From Mycobacterium sp. ACS1612 (GTDB lineage: Bacteria; Actinomycetota; Actinomycetes; Mycobacteriales; Mycobacteriaceae), in the NCBI RefSeq assembly GCF_001667505.1, contig NZ_LZHZ01000027.1, forward strand, positions 124,001-188,000: a stretch of 64,000 nt of DNA. Direction: 5' to 3'. Both the position numbers and the translations under genes were made by a program. The notes below the pieces were generated by a model. The model was not told where the DNA came from, ran no database searches, and saw only the letters and a list, made by a program, of their open reading frames with translations. This document shows, in pieces, positions 27,418-36,001 of the stretch. Positions within the stretch are counted from its first letter, which is position 1. Each line of letters begins with the position of its first letter.

Positions 27418-28284
27418 CTACGGCGCCCCGTTACCGTCGGCCGACGCGGCCGCCTGCCGCTTCGCCATCTCCGACGGCAGGATCTTGTCCTTGAACACCT
27501 GCTGGATGAGTTCCTGTACGTCCCTGCTCACCGAGGCGAGCGCGACCAGGTCGTTGGAGCTCTGCCAGTGCACCCGCATGCCCATCATCTCCCACGCCCG
27601 CTTGATATTGGCCTTGGTCGCGAGCAGCGTGGTCAGCGGAGCCTGGGCGATGTGGCGGGCGATGGCCTCCACCCGCGCGTCCAGCTCTTCCCGCTGGACC
27701 ACCTCGTTGATGAGGCCGTACTCGAGTGCCTTGTGCGCGTCGACGGTCTCGGCGGTGTAGAGGTAATATGATGCCCGCCGCCAATTCATGAAAACCCAAG
27801 GCTCGATGGAGCATTCACCGGACGGCATGCCGAAGCCCTGCAGCGGCGGATAGGAGAAGTACGCGTCGTCGGAAGCGATGACGATGTCGGTGGTCAGCCC
27901 GTAATGGGTTCCGCCGCCGACGCAGTACCCGTGCACCTGCGCGATGGTCGGCTTGGAGAACTCCCACAGATTCAGGATCGGTTTGACGAACAAGTCGGTC
28001 TGCGGCTTCCACGGCATGCCGGTGGCCTTGAAACCTTCGACGAACTCCGGATAGTCGACCGCGTTGTTGCCGATGGCATGCCCCGAGCAGAACCCGGGGC
28101 CGTTGGCCTTCATCACCAGAACCTTGATGTCGTAGTCGCGGTCGGCGTCCCGCAGTGCGTCGTCGATCTCCTCGACCTGCTTCTGGTCCTGAGCGTTCGC
28201 CTTCTCGGGCCAGTTCAGCGTGATCGTCGCGATGGGACCGTTCTTTGCGTAGATGATCCGTTCGCGGGTCTCGTTGAGATCCAT
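27418..28284 (-). CDS. crotonase-fold (enoyl-CoA hydratase-like) protein
   Basis: Protein of 288 aa with the crotonase oxyanion-hole blocks FCSGHAIG and GYCVGGGTHYG. At the places where true hydratases have their two Glu, this protein has YPPLQGFGMPSGE, so the first Glu is Pro; its chemistry may not be simple hydration. C-terminal helix QEVFKDK-like (IQQVFKDKILPSE). GGAGAG precedes ATG 28284. It is a paralog of the gene at 33437, with the same AN-x-(K/Q)D segment after the first strand. Confidence 0.83.
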   Translation of the reverse strand: MDLNETRERIIYAKNGPIATITLNWPEKANAQDQKQVEEIDDALRDADRDYDIKVLVMKANGPGFCSGHAIGNNAVDYPEFVEGFKATGMPWKPQTDLFVKPILNLWEFSKPTIAQVHGYCVGGGTHYGLTTDIVIASDDAYFSYPPLQGFGMPSGECSIEPWVFMNWRRASYYLYTAETVDAHKALEYGLINEVVQREELDARVEAIARHIAQAPLTTLLATKANIKRAWEMMGMRVHWQSSNDLVALASVSRDVQELIQQVFKDKILPSEMAKRQAAASADGNGAP

Positions 28285-28292
28285 ACTCTCTC

Positions 28293-28529
28293 CTATGACG
28301 TGATGACGCCGATCTGTGCGCCGATGTCGTACGCCGTTCCTGCTTGTCCGGTCCACTGCACGGTGCCCGATGCACCGGCCTCGATCTCCTGTTCCACCTT
28401 CTCCGTCGCGATCACGTAGATCAGTGCGCCCTCCTCGACGCGCGCACCGTCGGCGACCAGGAATTCGATGAGCTCGGCGTCCGAAACCGCGACCGAGACG
28501 CGTGGAATGCGAATGACGAAGTCAGTCAT
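28293..28529 (-). CDS. stand-alone lipoyl (biotin/lipoyl-attachment) domain
   Basis: A 78-aa single domain with the flattened beta-barrel pattern of lipoyl domains and the modification Lys in IATEKVEQEIEA (E-K-V turn). In 2-oxoacid dehydrogenase complexes this domain is part of E2 and swings between E1, E2 and E3; here no E2 catalytic domain follows. ATG 28529 overlaps the stop of the 54-aa gene (ATGACTGA), so it is translated with it. The island shows no intact E1, E2 or E3. Confidence 0.82.
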   Translation of the reverse strand: MTDFVIRIPRVSVAVSDAELIEFLVADGARVEEGALIYVIATEKVEQEIEAGASGTVQWTGQAGTAYDIGAQIGVITS

Positions 28530-28686
28530 GCGCATCCGCTGCGGAAGCTTGCAGGGTGGCCTGCACGGCCGCCACGATGCGGGCCGGCGACGGGTACAGC
28601 TGGGCCTCGAGCCAGTACACGTCGGCTCCCTTCATCAACGCCGTCAGCGCGTAGAGGCGTCGTTGTACGTCCGCGGGGTACGTCAC
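28522..28686 (-). CDS. 54-aa protein, possible remnant of a ThDP-dependent E1 gene
   Basis: A short gene supported by tight coupling on both sides: GTG 28686 overlaps the stop of the upstream gene (GTGA) and its TGA overlaps the start of the lipoyl-domain gene. The protein begins VTYPADVQRRLYALTALMK, recalling the N-terminus of 2-oxoacid dehydrogenase E1 alpha chains. It ends LYPSPARIVAAVQATL, recalling an E1 beta C-terminus. With the orphan lipoyl domain next door, the simplest reading is an in-frame internal deletion of a fused E1 alpha-beta gene. This is inference from remembered family ends. Confidence 0.55.
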   Translation of the reverse strand: MTYPADVQRRLYALTALMKGADVYWLEAQLYPSPARIVAAVQATLQASAADAHD

Positions 28687-28991
28687 GGGCCGAGCGACCC
28701 GATCTCGCGGTAGACGTGCGGAACCGGCTTGGGATCCATGGAGATGTTGTCCATGCCTGTCAGATGAACTTCGCCCATCCGCTTCGCGGCCGCATCGAGG
28801 TCGTCGCAGTCAAGTTCGTAGATCGCGATGAACGGGCCGTCGCCGCTGGTGGGTGCGAAGCGGCGTGCTGACACGATGCCGTCTACGGACAGGATCTGCG
28901 CGAGATGGGTTTCGTTGTACCACTTGTGGTATTCCGCTTCGCGGTCCGGCGAAGCCGGCATCGTTTCCACGTAGATGATCCCCCTGGGCAT
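28683..28991 (-). CDS. dimeric alpha/beta-barrel (EthD-like) small protein
   Basis: Protein of 102 aa from ATG 28991, chosen because the first strand (RGIIYVETMPA) follows directly. Ferredoxin-like alpha-beta pattern with EYHKWYNETHLAQIL, the typical helix of EthD/DUF-type dimeric barrels, and a FIAIYELDCDD strand. Such proteins are small isomerases, monooxygenase partners or of unknown function. It lies 2 bp after the SDR gene and overlaps the 54-aa gene. Confidence 0.75.
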   Translation of the reverse strand: MPRGIIYVETMPASPDREAEYHKWYNETHLAQILSVDGIVSARRFAPTSGDGPFIAIYELDCDDLDAAAKRMGEVHLTGMDNISMDPKPVPHVYREIGSLGP

Positions 28992-28993
28992 GC

Positions 28994-29860
28994 TCACACC
29001 CCCGACCATGGCTTGATCTTCAGGTAGCCGCCGGCGTCGACCCGCAGCTGCTGGCCGGTGACGTATCGGGCGGCGTCGCTGGCGAGGAACAGCACTGCCT
29101 CGCTGATGTCTTCCGGCTCGACGTAGGGGATCGGAAAACCCTGGAGCATCGGGAAGACGACTTCGGCTTCCTCTCGGGTCGGGTTCTCCAGATCGGGCCG
29201 GAACGCCTTGTACATCGGCGGACTGTGCAGCATGTCGGTATTGCAGTTGGTCGGGTGAATCGCGTTGACCCGGATCTGCTCAGGGGCCAGCGTCCGCGCG
29301 AGGTCGTTGACATAGTGCGCGACAACCTGTTTCGCGAACGCATACCCTGCGCCGCCAGGACCGCCGTCCATTCCGGCGGTGTTGACCGCCGTCGCCATGA
29401 ACGCGGCCACTGAACCCGTCGCGATGATCGACGCGCCCGGGCGCAGGTGCTTGATACTGGCGTGGATCAGGTTCATCACCCCGAGCAGGTCGACGTCGAC
29501 GGCGTCGACGAACGCCTGCGGCGGGAGCCCGGCGGTCATCGGGCAGATTCCTGCGTTGGCGACCACGATGTCCAGCGCGCCGAACTCGGCGACGCCGCGG
29601 TCGATGGCGGCGGACAGCGCCGCGCGGTCGCGGACGTCGGCGATCTCCGTGTGGGCGCGTTGCCCTTCCTTCTCCACCAACCTGGCTGTTTCGTCGAGAT
29701 CCTCTGGCCTGGCGAGCGGGTAGTCGTTGGTCTCGATGTCCTCGCAGATGTCCACGGCGATGATGTCGGCGCCCTCAGCGGCCAGCAACCGCGCGTGTGA
29801 CCGGCCCTGGCCGCGGGCCGCACCGCTGATCAGCGCCACCTTGCCGGTCACCCTGCCCAT
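28994..29860 (-). CDS. mycofactocin-type short-chain dehydrogenase
   Basis: SDR of 288 aa with the N-terminus GRVTGKVALISGAARGQGRS and an insertion after the NAD-ribose Asp (VDICEDIETNDYPLARPED). This arrangement marks the mycofactocin-associated SDRs, which keep NAD tightly bound. Catalytic Ser in ATGSVAAF and Tyr/Lys in YAFAK. GAGGGAGGA precedes ATG 29860. First gene of a six-gene minus-strand operon (SDR, EthD-like, 54-aa, lipoyl, crotonase, ligase). Site E lies upstream. Confidence 0.9.
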   Translation of the reverse strand: MGRVTGKVALISGAARGQGRSHARLLAAEGADIIAVDICEDIETNDYPLARPEDLDETARLVEKEGQRAHTEIADVRDRAALSAAIDRGVAEFGALDIVVANAGICPMTAGLPPQAFVDAVDVDLLGVMNLIHASIKHLRPGASIIATGSVAAFMATAVNTAGMDGGPGGAGYAFAKQVVAHYVNDLARTLAPEQIRVNAIHPTNCNTDMLHSPPMYKAFRPDLENPTREEAEVVFPMLQGFPIPYVEPEDISEAVLFLASDAARYVTGQQLRVDAGGYLKIKPWSGV

Positions 29861-29969
29861 GGCTCGTCCTCCCTCGCGATGATTCGCGGCATGCGGACGA
29901 CTCGGCAGCACAGCCGGTTTGGGCGCCGCGACATTGCAGCCAACTGTATCTGGTGCGGTGGCTATACTA

Positions 29970-29989
29970 CCTAAAATTATAAAGAAACC
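29970..29989. promoter_or_regulatory. operator-like site (site E)
   Basis: CCTAAAATTATAAAGAAACC matches site D at 15 of 20 positions (CCTAAAAT, then TAAAGA). It lies in the divergent gap between the mycofactocin-type SDR and the first acyl-CoA dehydrogenase, 27 bp before the latter's GTG. Confidence 0.55.
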
Positions 29990-30016
29990 AATTCAGATCG
30001 ATCCCGACAGGACGCC

Positions 30017-31150
30017 GTGGACTTCTCATATCCGCCGGAGGTCGAGCAGTTCCGCAAGGAGCTTCGTGCCTGGTTGGCTGCCCACCTGACCGACGAGGTG
30101 GTGGCCGCCGGTCGCGGGCGCACACGTGACGCGCAAACCTTCGACATCTTGCGGGCGTGGGACGCCACCTTGGCCGACGCGGGGTGGGCCGCGGTGTCGT
30201 GGCCACCGGAGTACGGCGGCCGCGGCGCCGGCGTGCTCGAGCAACTGGCCTACGCAGAGGAAACCACCCGTGCGCGAGCGCCGGTGCCGCTCAATGTGAT
30301 CGGGATGAACAACATTGCGCCTGCGATCATGCAGTACGGCACCGAGGTGCAAAAACGTGAGCTGCTCCCCCGCATGGTGCGCGCCGACGACATCTGGTGT
30401 CAGGGCATGTCGGAACCCGAGGCGGGCTCGGATCTCGCCTCGTTGCGCACCCGCGCGGTGTTGGACGGCGACGAGTATGTGGTCAACGGACAGAAGGTGT
30501 GGACGTCGCTGGGCCACCGGGCGCACTGGTGCCAGCTGTACGTGCGCACCGACCCGGACGCGCCCAAGCACAAAGGCATCTCCTGTCTGATCGTCGACAT
30601 GACGCTGCGCGGTATCGAGGCGCGCCCGCTGGTCACCATCAACGGCGCCACCGACTTCGCCGAGGTGTTCTTCAACGACGTGCGGGTGCCCGCCGACGCG
30701 CTGCTCGGTCCGCTCAACGGGGGCTGGCGAGTCGCCACCACCACGTTGAGCCACGAGCGGGCCGGGGCAGCGCGACTGTACGCACAGTTGGAGATGCAGT
30801 TGCGTGATCTGGTGTCCGACCTGACGGCCGCCGAACTGCTCGACGACGCCGCGACGTTGCAACGGCTTGGCATTCTGGCAGTGCGGATCAAGTACCTCGA
30901 GGTGCTCTGTCAGCGGTCCATCTCGGCGACACTGCACGGCGGCGAGGCGCTCGGTTCAGCCAGCCTGGCCAAGAGCGTGTGGGCCGAGATCGGCCAGGAC
31001 CTCGCCGCGTTGGCCTTCGACGTACTCGGTGACCACCGACGGTGGCGGGAGTACCGGCTGACGTCGCGCTCGTTGACCATCGCAGGCGGTACCACGCAGA
31101 TCAACAAGGGTGTCACCGCGACACGGGTGCTGGGGTTGCCGCGGCCATGA
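30017..31150 (+). CDS. acyl-CoA dehydrogenase, subunit 1 of a pair
   Basis: Flavoprotein of 377 aa: N-terminal helical domain (DFSYPPEVEQF), middle beta domain with QGMSEPEAGSDLAS and KVWTSLGHRA (FAD contacts), and the C-terminal helix bundle ending SLTIAGGTTQINKG. The E-G-T motif that carries the catalytic Glu in many family members reads A-G-G-T here. The adjacent, overlapping paralog suggests an alpha2beta2 enzyme as in steroid-degrading FadE26-27 or FadE28-29, where each pair shares one flavin site. GTG 30017, first gene of a four-gene operon. Confidence 0.88.
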   Translation: MDFSYPPEVEQFRKELRAWLAAHLTDEVVAAGRGRTRDAQTFDILRAWDATLADAGWAAVSWPPEYGGRGAGVLEQLAYAEETTRARAPVPLNVIGMNNIAPAIMQYGTEVQKRELLPRMVRADDIWCQGMSEPEAGSDLASLRTRAVLDGDEYVVNGQKVWTSLGHRAHWCQLYVRTDPDAPKHKGISCLIVDMTLRGIEARPLVTINGATDFAEVFFNDVRVPADALLGPLNGGWRVATTTLSHERAGAARLYAQLEMQLRDLVSDLTAAELLDDAATLQRLGILAVRIKYLEVLCQRSISATLHGGEALGSASLAKSVWAEIGQDLAALAFDVLGDHRRWREYRLTSRSLTIAGGTTQINKGVTATRVLGLPRP

Positions 31151-32211
31151 ATCTCGAACTGACCGACGAACAGGCCGCGCTGCGAGACACCCTCCACCGG
31201 TTCCTGGCCGAAAAAGCCGGTCTGGCAACACATGTGCGGCCGGCGCTCGACGATCCGACCGGCATCACCACCGAGACCTGGCGAGCGCTCGCGGACCTCG
31301 GTGCGACCGGTGTGCTGGTGCCGCAGGAATGCGGCGGTTCGGGCATGACGATGGTCGAAGCCGGCGTGGTGGCCGAGGAACTGGGCGCCGCACTGCACCC
31401 GGGGCCGTGGTTGTCGACGGCGGTGGCCGCTCCCCGGGCGCTCACGCGAACGGGTGCCGCGGCCGACTCGCTGCTGACCGGCATCGCCGACGGATCGGTC
31501 ATCGGCACCGTGGGCCCGTTGCAGGGCCCGCGCCCGGTCGTCGAGGGCGCGATCCTCGTCGGGGATATCCCGGCGCTGCCCGACGCGGCCGCCGCCACCG
31601 TTATTCTCGTGCTGGCCGAGGACGATTCGGGCACCGGCCTGTTCACCGTCGACGCCACGGCGCCGGGGTTGTCGATGACCGAGCGGTCACACATCGACCC
31701 CACCCGCAAGCTGTTCGACGTCCGATTCGACGGCGTGGCCGTGCAACGGGTGGCATCCGCACCGGCCGACGCCATCCGGGGACTCGTCGACGACGTGCTG
31801 ATCGCCAACGCGGCCGACGCGTTGGGCGCGGCCTCCGCGGTGATGAACCTCGCCGTCGACTACGCCAAGGTGCGGCGGCAGTTCGACCAGCCGATCGGGA
31901 GCTTCCAGGCAGTCCAGCACCTGTGCGTCGACATGTACGAGACCGTCGAACTCGCGCGAAGCGGTGTGCTGCACGCGTTGTGGGCGGCCGACGCCGCGCA
32001 CCCCGAGGAGCGTCATCTGGCGGCGGTGCGCGCCAAGGCGTTCGCTTCGAACCTGGCGGCGGTCGCCGACACCGCGATTCAAGTGTTCGGTGGCATCGGC
32101 TACACCTGGGAGCACGACGCGCACTTCTATCTGAAGCGACTGCTGGGTTGGAGCACATTCCTCGGCGGCCCGGACAAGTATCTGCAAGAAGTGGGGAGAG
32201 CATTGCGATGA
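31147..32211 (+). CDS. acyl-CoA dehydrogenase, subunit 2 of a pair
   Basis: Protein of 354 aa; ATG 31147 overlaps the previous stop (ATGA). It has the ACAD helical ends (NLELTDEQAALRDTLHRFL, and FGGIGYTWEHDAHFYLKR), but its middle beta domain is short and low in conserved FAD-binding residues, as in the small partner of heteromeric steroid ACADs. Best read as the second chain of one dehydrogenase with the gene before it. The reaction would be alpha,beta-dehydrogenation of a bulky acyl-CoA. Confidence 0.85.
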   Translation: MNLELTDEQAALRDTLHRFLAEKAGLATHVRPALDDPTGITTETWRALADLGATGVLVPQECGGSGMTMVEAGVVAEELGAALHPGPWLSTAVAAPRALTRTGAAADSLLTGIADGSVIGTVGPLQGPRPVVEGAILVGDIPALPDAAAATVILVLAEDDSGTGLFTVDATAPGLSMTERSHIDPTRKLFDVRFDGVAVQRVASAPADAIRGLVDDVLIANAADALGAASAVMNLAVDYAKVRRQFDQPIGSFQAVQHLCVDMYETVELARSGVLHALWAADAAHPEERHLAAVRAKAFASNLAAVADTAIQVFGGIGYTWEHDAHFYLKRLLGWSTFLGGPDKYLQEVGRALR

Positions 32212-33428
32212 CGCGAGTGCTGAGCGGAGTCCGTGTGGTCGAACTGGCGTCGTGGACGTATGTGCCGTCTGCCGGTGCAGCCCTTGCGGATTGGGGCGCA
32301 GACATCATCAAGGTCGAGGACGTGAAGGGCGGTGACCCCGGCCGCGCGCTGGTGATCGGGGGCTTCACCCGGCAGAACGCGCGCGCCGACGTCGACTTCA
32401 TCCTCGAAATCGGTAACCGCGGCAAGCGCAGCATCGCCATCGACATCAAATCGGAAACCGGCCGCGAATATCTGGGCCGCCTGCTGGCCACCGCGGACGT
32501 GTTCCTGACCAACTGGTTGCCCGGCGCGCTGGAACGCGCCCGGTTGACGGTCGCCGATGTGCGCGCGTTCAACCCGAACATCATCGTCGCCCGTGGCACC
32601 GGCACCGGCGTGCGGGGACCGGATGCCAACAAGGGCGGATTCGATGCCGCCACATACCTTTCCCGCGGCGGGGTGGCGTATACGTTGACGCCGTTCGGCA
32701 CCGAGACGCCCGCGGTGCAGGGCCCCGGTTTCGGCGATCTGCAGGGCGGCATCACGTTGGCCGGCGGCGTCTGCGCGGCGCTGTTTCACCGCGAGCGCAC
32801 CGGTGAGCCCTCCGTCGTCGACTCGTCGCTGCTGGCCCAGGCGATGTGGGCCATCGCGCCGTCGATCTCGGTGGCCGACCTGTTCGACATCGACGGCATC
32901 CCCGGCGCGCCTCCCGGGGTGGCGATCAACCCGCTGGTCAATCGGTACAAGACGCGGGACAACCGGTGGATCCAGATGGTCTTCCTGCAACCCGACCGGT
33001 TCTGGGCCGGATTCTGCGAGCGGATCGGCCTGCCGGAACTGGCGACCGACGACCGATTCGTGCCCTCGAGCAACCTGATCGGCAACGCCGCCGAAGCGTG
33101 TGCGCTCGTCGCAGACCGGATCGCCAGCGAGGATTTGGAGTACTGGCGTAAGGCGCTAGCCGACGAACCGGGGGTGTGGGCGGCGCTCGCGACGCCGAAG
33201 GAGACGTTGCACGATCCCCAGGTCAAGCCGAACGGTCTCACCGTCGCCAACGTCGACGACAACGGCGTCGAGTATCAAATCGTCGCTGCCCCAGTGCAAT
33301 TCAACGAAACCGCGCCCGGTCCGGCGCGCGCTCCAGAACACGGTCAGCACACCGAGGAGATCCTGCTCGAACTCGATCTGGACTGGGACGACATCTCGGC
33401 AGCCAAGGACAGCGGCGCGATCCTGTAG
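32208..33428 (+). CDS. CaiB/BaiF-type CoA transferase
   Basis: Single-domain family III CoA transferase of 406 aa. GADIIKVED near residue 30 and the catalytic Asp205 in PSVVDSSLLAQ are intact, unlike the second half of the tandem enzyme at 13913. ATG 32208 overlaps the preceding stop (ATGA). In the operon it sits between the acyl-CoA dehydrogenase pair and a crotonase, so it probably transfers CoA among pathway acids or their stereoisomers. Confidence 0.9.
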   Translation: MTRVLSGVRVVELASWTYVPSAGAALADWGADIIKVEDVKGGDPGRALVIGGFTRQNARADVDFILEIGNRGKRSIAIDIKSETGREYLGRLLATADVFLTNWLPGALERARLTVADVRAFNPNIIVARGTGTGVRGPDANKGGFDAATYLSRGGVAYTLTPFGTETPAVQGPGFGDLQGGITLAGGVCAALFHRERTGEPSVVDSSLLAQAMWAIAPSISVADLFDIDGIPGAPPGVAINPLVNRYKTRDNRWIQMVFLQPDRFWAGFCERIGLPELATDDRFVPSSNLIGNAAEACALVADRIASEDLEYWRKALADEPGVWAALATPKETLHDPQVKPNGLTVANVDDNGVEYQIVAAPVQFNETAPGPARAPEHGQHTEEILLELDLDWDDISAAKDSGAIL

Positions 33429-33436
33429 GAGGGCCT

Positions 33437-34276
33437 GTGACTATCGAGCGGCGCACCCTGGAATCGGTGATCTACGAGCGCGAGCCACCGATCGCGCGGA
33501 TCATCCTGAACCGTCCCGACAAGGCCAACACCAAAGACGCGCAACTGGTGCAGGAGGTCGACGCCTGCCTACGGGAGGCCGACCGCGATCGCGACATCAA
33601 GGTCGTGATACTCAAGGCCAACGGTAAAGGCTTCTGCGGCGGGCATGTCGCGCGCTGGGGTCCTGACGAGAACCCCTATCCGGATTTCGGCGACACCTTC
33701 GAAGATCTGTACAAGGGCACCGCCGACCTGTTCCTCTGGCCGACGCTGTATCTGTGGGAGTTCCCGAAGCCGACCATTTCGCAGATCCACGGCTACTGCA
33801 TGGGCGGCGGCATCTACCTGGGTCTGCTGACGGACTTCTGCGTCGCATCGGAGGATGCGTACTTCCAGATGCCGCTGGCGCCGAGCCTCGGCGAACCCGG
33901 CGGACATACGATGATCGAGCCGTGGCTGATGATGAACTGGCATCGCACCATGGACTGGTTGCTTTTGGCGCCAACGCTTTCCGCGCAGGAAGCGCTCGAC
34001 TGGGGACTGCTCAACAAGGTGGTGCCGCGCGACGCGCTCGAGGACACCGTCGAAGAGATGGCGCGCAAGATCGGCCAGATCCCACTGACCACGCTGATGG
34101 CGGTGAAGAACAACGTGAAGCGGGCGTGGGAGTTGATGGGTATGCGGGTGCACCTGCAAGTGAGCCACATCCTGACCAACATGGTCGGCGCGGCGTCCGA
34201 TGTGCAGGCCCGCCGCGCCGAACTCATGCAATCCGGCTTGAACCCCAAGGACTTCCTCGAGCGCGAGCAGACCTGA
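33437..34276 (+). CDS. crotonase-fold (enoyl-CoA hydratase-like) protein
   Basis: Protein of 279 aa, paralog of the gene at 27418. Oxyanion blocks FCGGHVARWG and GYCMGGGIYLG are present, while the canonical active-site Glu positions read MPLAPSLGEPGGH, so the usual first Glu is absent. A GGAGG (33428-33432) precedes GTG 33437. It ends the operon of two acyl-CoA dehydrogenases and a CoA transferase. A hydratase, isomerase or ring-cleaving hydrolase are all possible for crotonase-fold enzymes of this type. Confidence 0.84.
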   Translation: MTIERRTLESVIYEREPPIARIILNRPDKANTKDAQLVQEVDACLREADRDRDIKVVILKANGKGFCGGHVARWGPDENPYPDFGDTFEDLYKGTADLFLWPTLYLWEFPKPTISQIHGYCMGGGIYLGLLTDFCVASEDAYFQMPLAPSLGEPGGHTMIEPWLMMNWHRTMDWLLLAPTLSAQEALDWGLLNKVVPRDALEDTVEEMARKIGQIPLTTLMAVKNNVKRAWELMGMRVHLQVSHILTNMVGAASDVQARRAELMQSGLNPKDFLEREQT

Positions 34277-34336
34277 ACCTGCCTATTTTCCCGGGGCGGT
34301 TCTCAAGGCGGTTTTGCGTCTGCTCGCGCGGAAAAG

Positions 34337-36001
34337 TCAGCCCCCTGCCGCGTGACGGGCGGCCACATAGCCGAACACCATCGTGTTGGCGATGCTGCCG
34401 CCTGCACCGAGATAGTGCCGGCCCATCACGGTGGCGGTGATGTTCCCCGTCGCATACAGCCCGTCGATCACCCGGTCGTCGCGGTCGAGCACCTGCGCGT
34501 GCTCATTGGTGATCACTCCCCCGCATGTGCCGACGTCGGCCGGGAAGACCCTGGCGGCGTAGAACGGCGGACGATCGATCGCCCCCAGCGCGGCGTTCGG
34601 TTTGTGCCCCGGATCGCCAAGGCAGATGTTGTATGCGGACTGGCCTCGCCCGAAGTCGGGATCCAGACCCTTGGCCGCGAACTCGTTGAAGCGCGCCACT
34701 GTCCGCTCCAAAGTTTCAGCGGGGACGTCGATCTGGTGTGCGAGGTCCGCCAGCGTGTACCCCCGCACGACAGCACCGGACTCGATCACCTCTTCGGGCA
34801 ACCGACGCCTCTGCAGCGGATTGGCGCCTGAAACATACCGTCGCACAAACCCTTCGTCGCATATCTGCCAACACGGGACGGCCTTGGCGGCGTACATCGC
34901 CTTGCCGACCTCCACGTAGGAGTTCGACTCGTTGCAGAACCTCCTGCCGGTGCCGTCGACGTAGATGGCGCCCGGTCGCTGCCTGCCCTGCCCGAGCGCG
35001 CGGGCGCGGGGGTCTGCGACGAAAACCGAAGGCAGCCACCACGCCTCGTCCAGCAGGTCGGTCTTGGCACCCAACCGCATCGCCGTCTGCAGCACTTCCC
35101 CTGTGTCGCCCGCGTTGGACAGCGACCACTTCGCTTCGTTGGGCTGGTCACCGCTGTACTGGCGGCGCATGTCGGCGTTACGGCTGAACCCGCCCGCCGC
35201 GAGCAGGACACCCTGCCGCGCTTCGATGTGCACAGGCGTGCCGTCGCGAGTGACCCTGGCGCCGACGACGCGACCGCCCTCGACGATCAGATCGTCCATC
35301 GCGGTGCTCGTCCACACCGGCGGTTCGCCGCTCTCGCTGATGAGCGCCTCGAGGATCTGACCGATGATCGACGCTCCGTTGGTGAGCATCGTGCGGCGAC
35401 GCAGCCTTGCGGCCCAGGTCCGCAGGAATACCCTCATCGCGATGCCGAACGCGCGCGGAGACCGGTTGAAGTACTGCACCGAGCGCAATTCGCTGGTCTT
35501 CACCACGAATCCGCGGTTCCAGTTCTTGTCCATCGTCTGGACCTTGTCGCTCCAGGTGCCCAACGCTGCCGCGTCGTAGGGAATGCCCTCGACCGAGCGG
35601 CCGACTGCGTTGCCGCCCTTGTGATTCGGATAGTAGTCGGTGTAACCGGGGCACCGCACGAGGCGTACGCCCCTGCCGAGCAGAAACTCGATCATCTGGT
35701 GGCCCGCGGTCAGGAACATCTCGCGGCGCGCGATCGACGACGCTTCCCCGATGTCCCCGACGACGGCGTCGAAGTAGGCCATCCCGTCGTCATGCGAATC
35801 GGGTATTCCGTCGGCGACCATCAACGGGTTGTTCGGCAGCCACACCATGCCGCCCGACATCCCGGTGGCTCCGCCGATGAGGTCCTGCTTCTCGACGACG
35901 AGCGGTTCGAGCCCCGAGTCGACAGCAACCAACGCAGCGACCATCCCGCCGCCACCGCTGCCCGCAATGAGAAGGTCGACGGACTTGTCCCACATCACCA
36001 T
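34337..36001 (-). CDS. FAD-dependent dehydrogenase, 3-ketosteroid delta1-dehydrogenase-like
   Basis: Flavoenzyme of 554 aa. The FAD Rossmann motif is LLIAGSGGGGMVAAL, then EKQDLIGGATGMSGG. The C-terminus GLYATGNITATVMGRHYLGAGG matches the KstD pattern in which a Tyr and a Gly hold the 3-keto group. It may introduce a double bond next to a ring ketone. The gene may start at ATG 36001 or at ATG 35995, which overlaps the upstream stop (TGATG). Second gene after the Rieske oxygenase at 37365. Confidence 0.87.
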   Translation of the reverse strand: MVMWDKSVDLLIAGSGGGGMVAALVAVDSGLEPLVVEKQDLIGGATGMSGGMVWLPNNPLMVADGIPDSHDDGMAYFDAVVGDIGEASSIARREMFLTAGHQMIEFLLGRGVRLVRCPGYTDYYPNHKGGNAVGRSVEGIPYDAAALGTWSDKVQTMDKNWNRGFVVKTSELRSVQYFNRSPRAFGIAMRVFLRTWAARLRRRTMLTNGASIIGQILEALISESGEPPVWTSTAMDDLIVEGGRVVGARVTRDGTPVHIEARQGVLLAAGGFSRNADMRRQYSGDQPNEAKWSLSNAGDTGEVLQTAMRLGAKTDLLDEAWWLPSVFVADPRARALGQGRQRPGAIYVDGTGRRFCNESNSYVEVGKAMYAAKAVPCWQICDEGFVRRYVSGANPLQRRRLPEEVIESGAVVRGYTLADLAHQIDVPAETLERTVARFNEFAAKGLDPDFGRGQSAYNICLGDPGHKPNAALGAIDRPPFYAARVFPADVGTCGGVITNEHAQVLDRDDRVIDGLYATGNITATVMGRHYLGAGGSIANTMVFGYVAARHAAGG

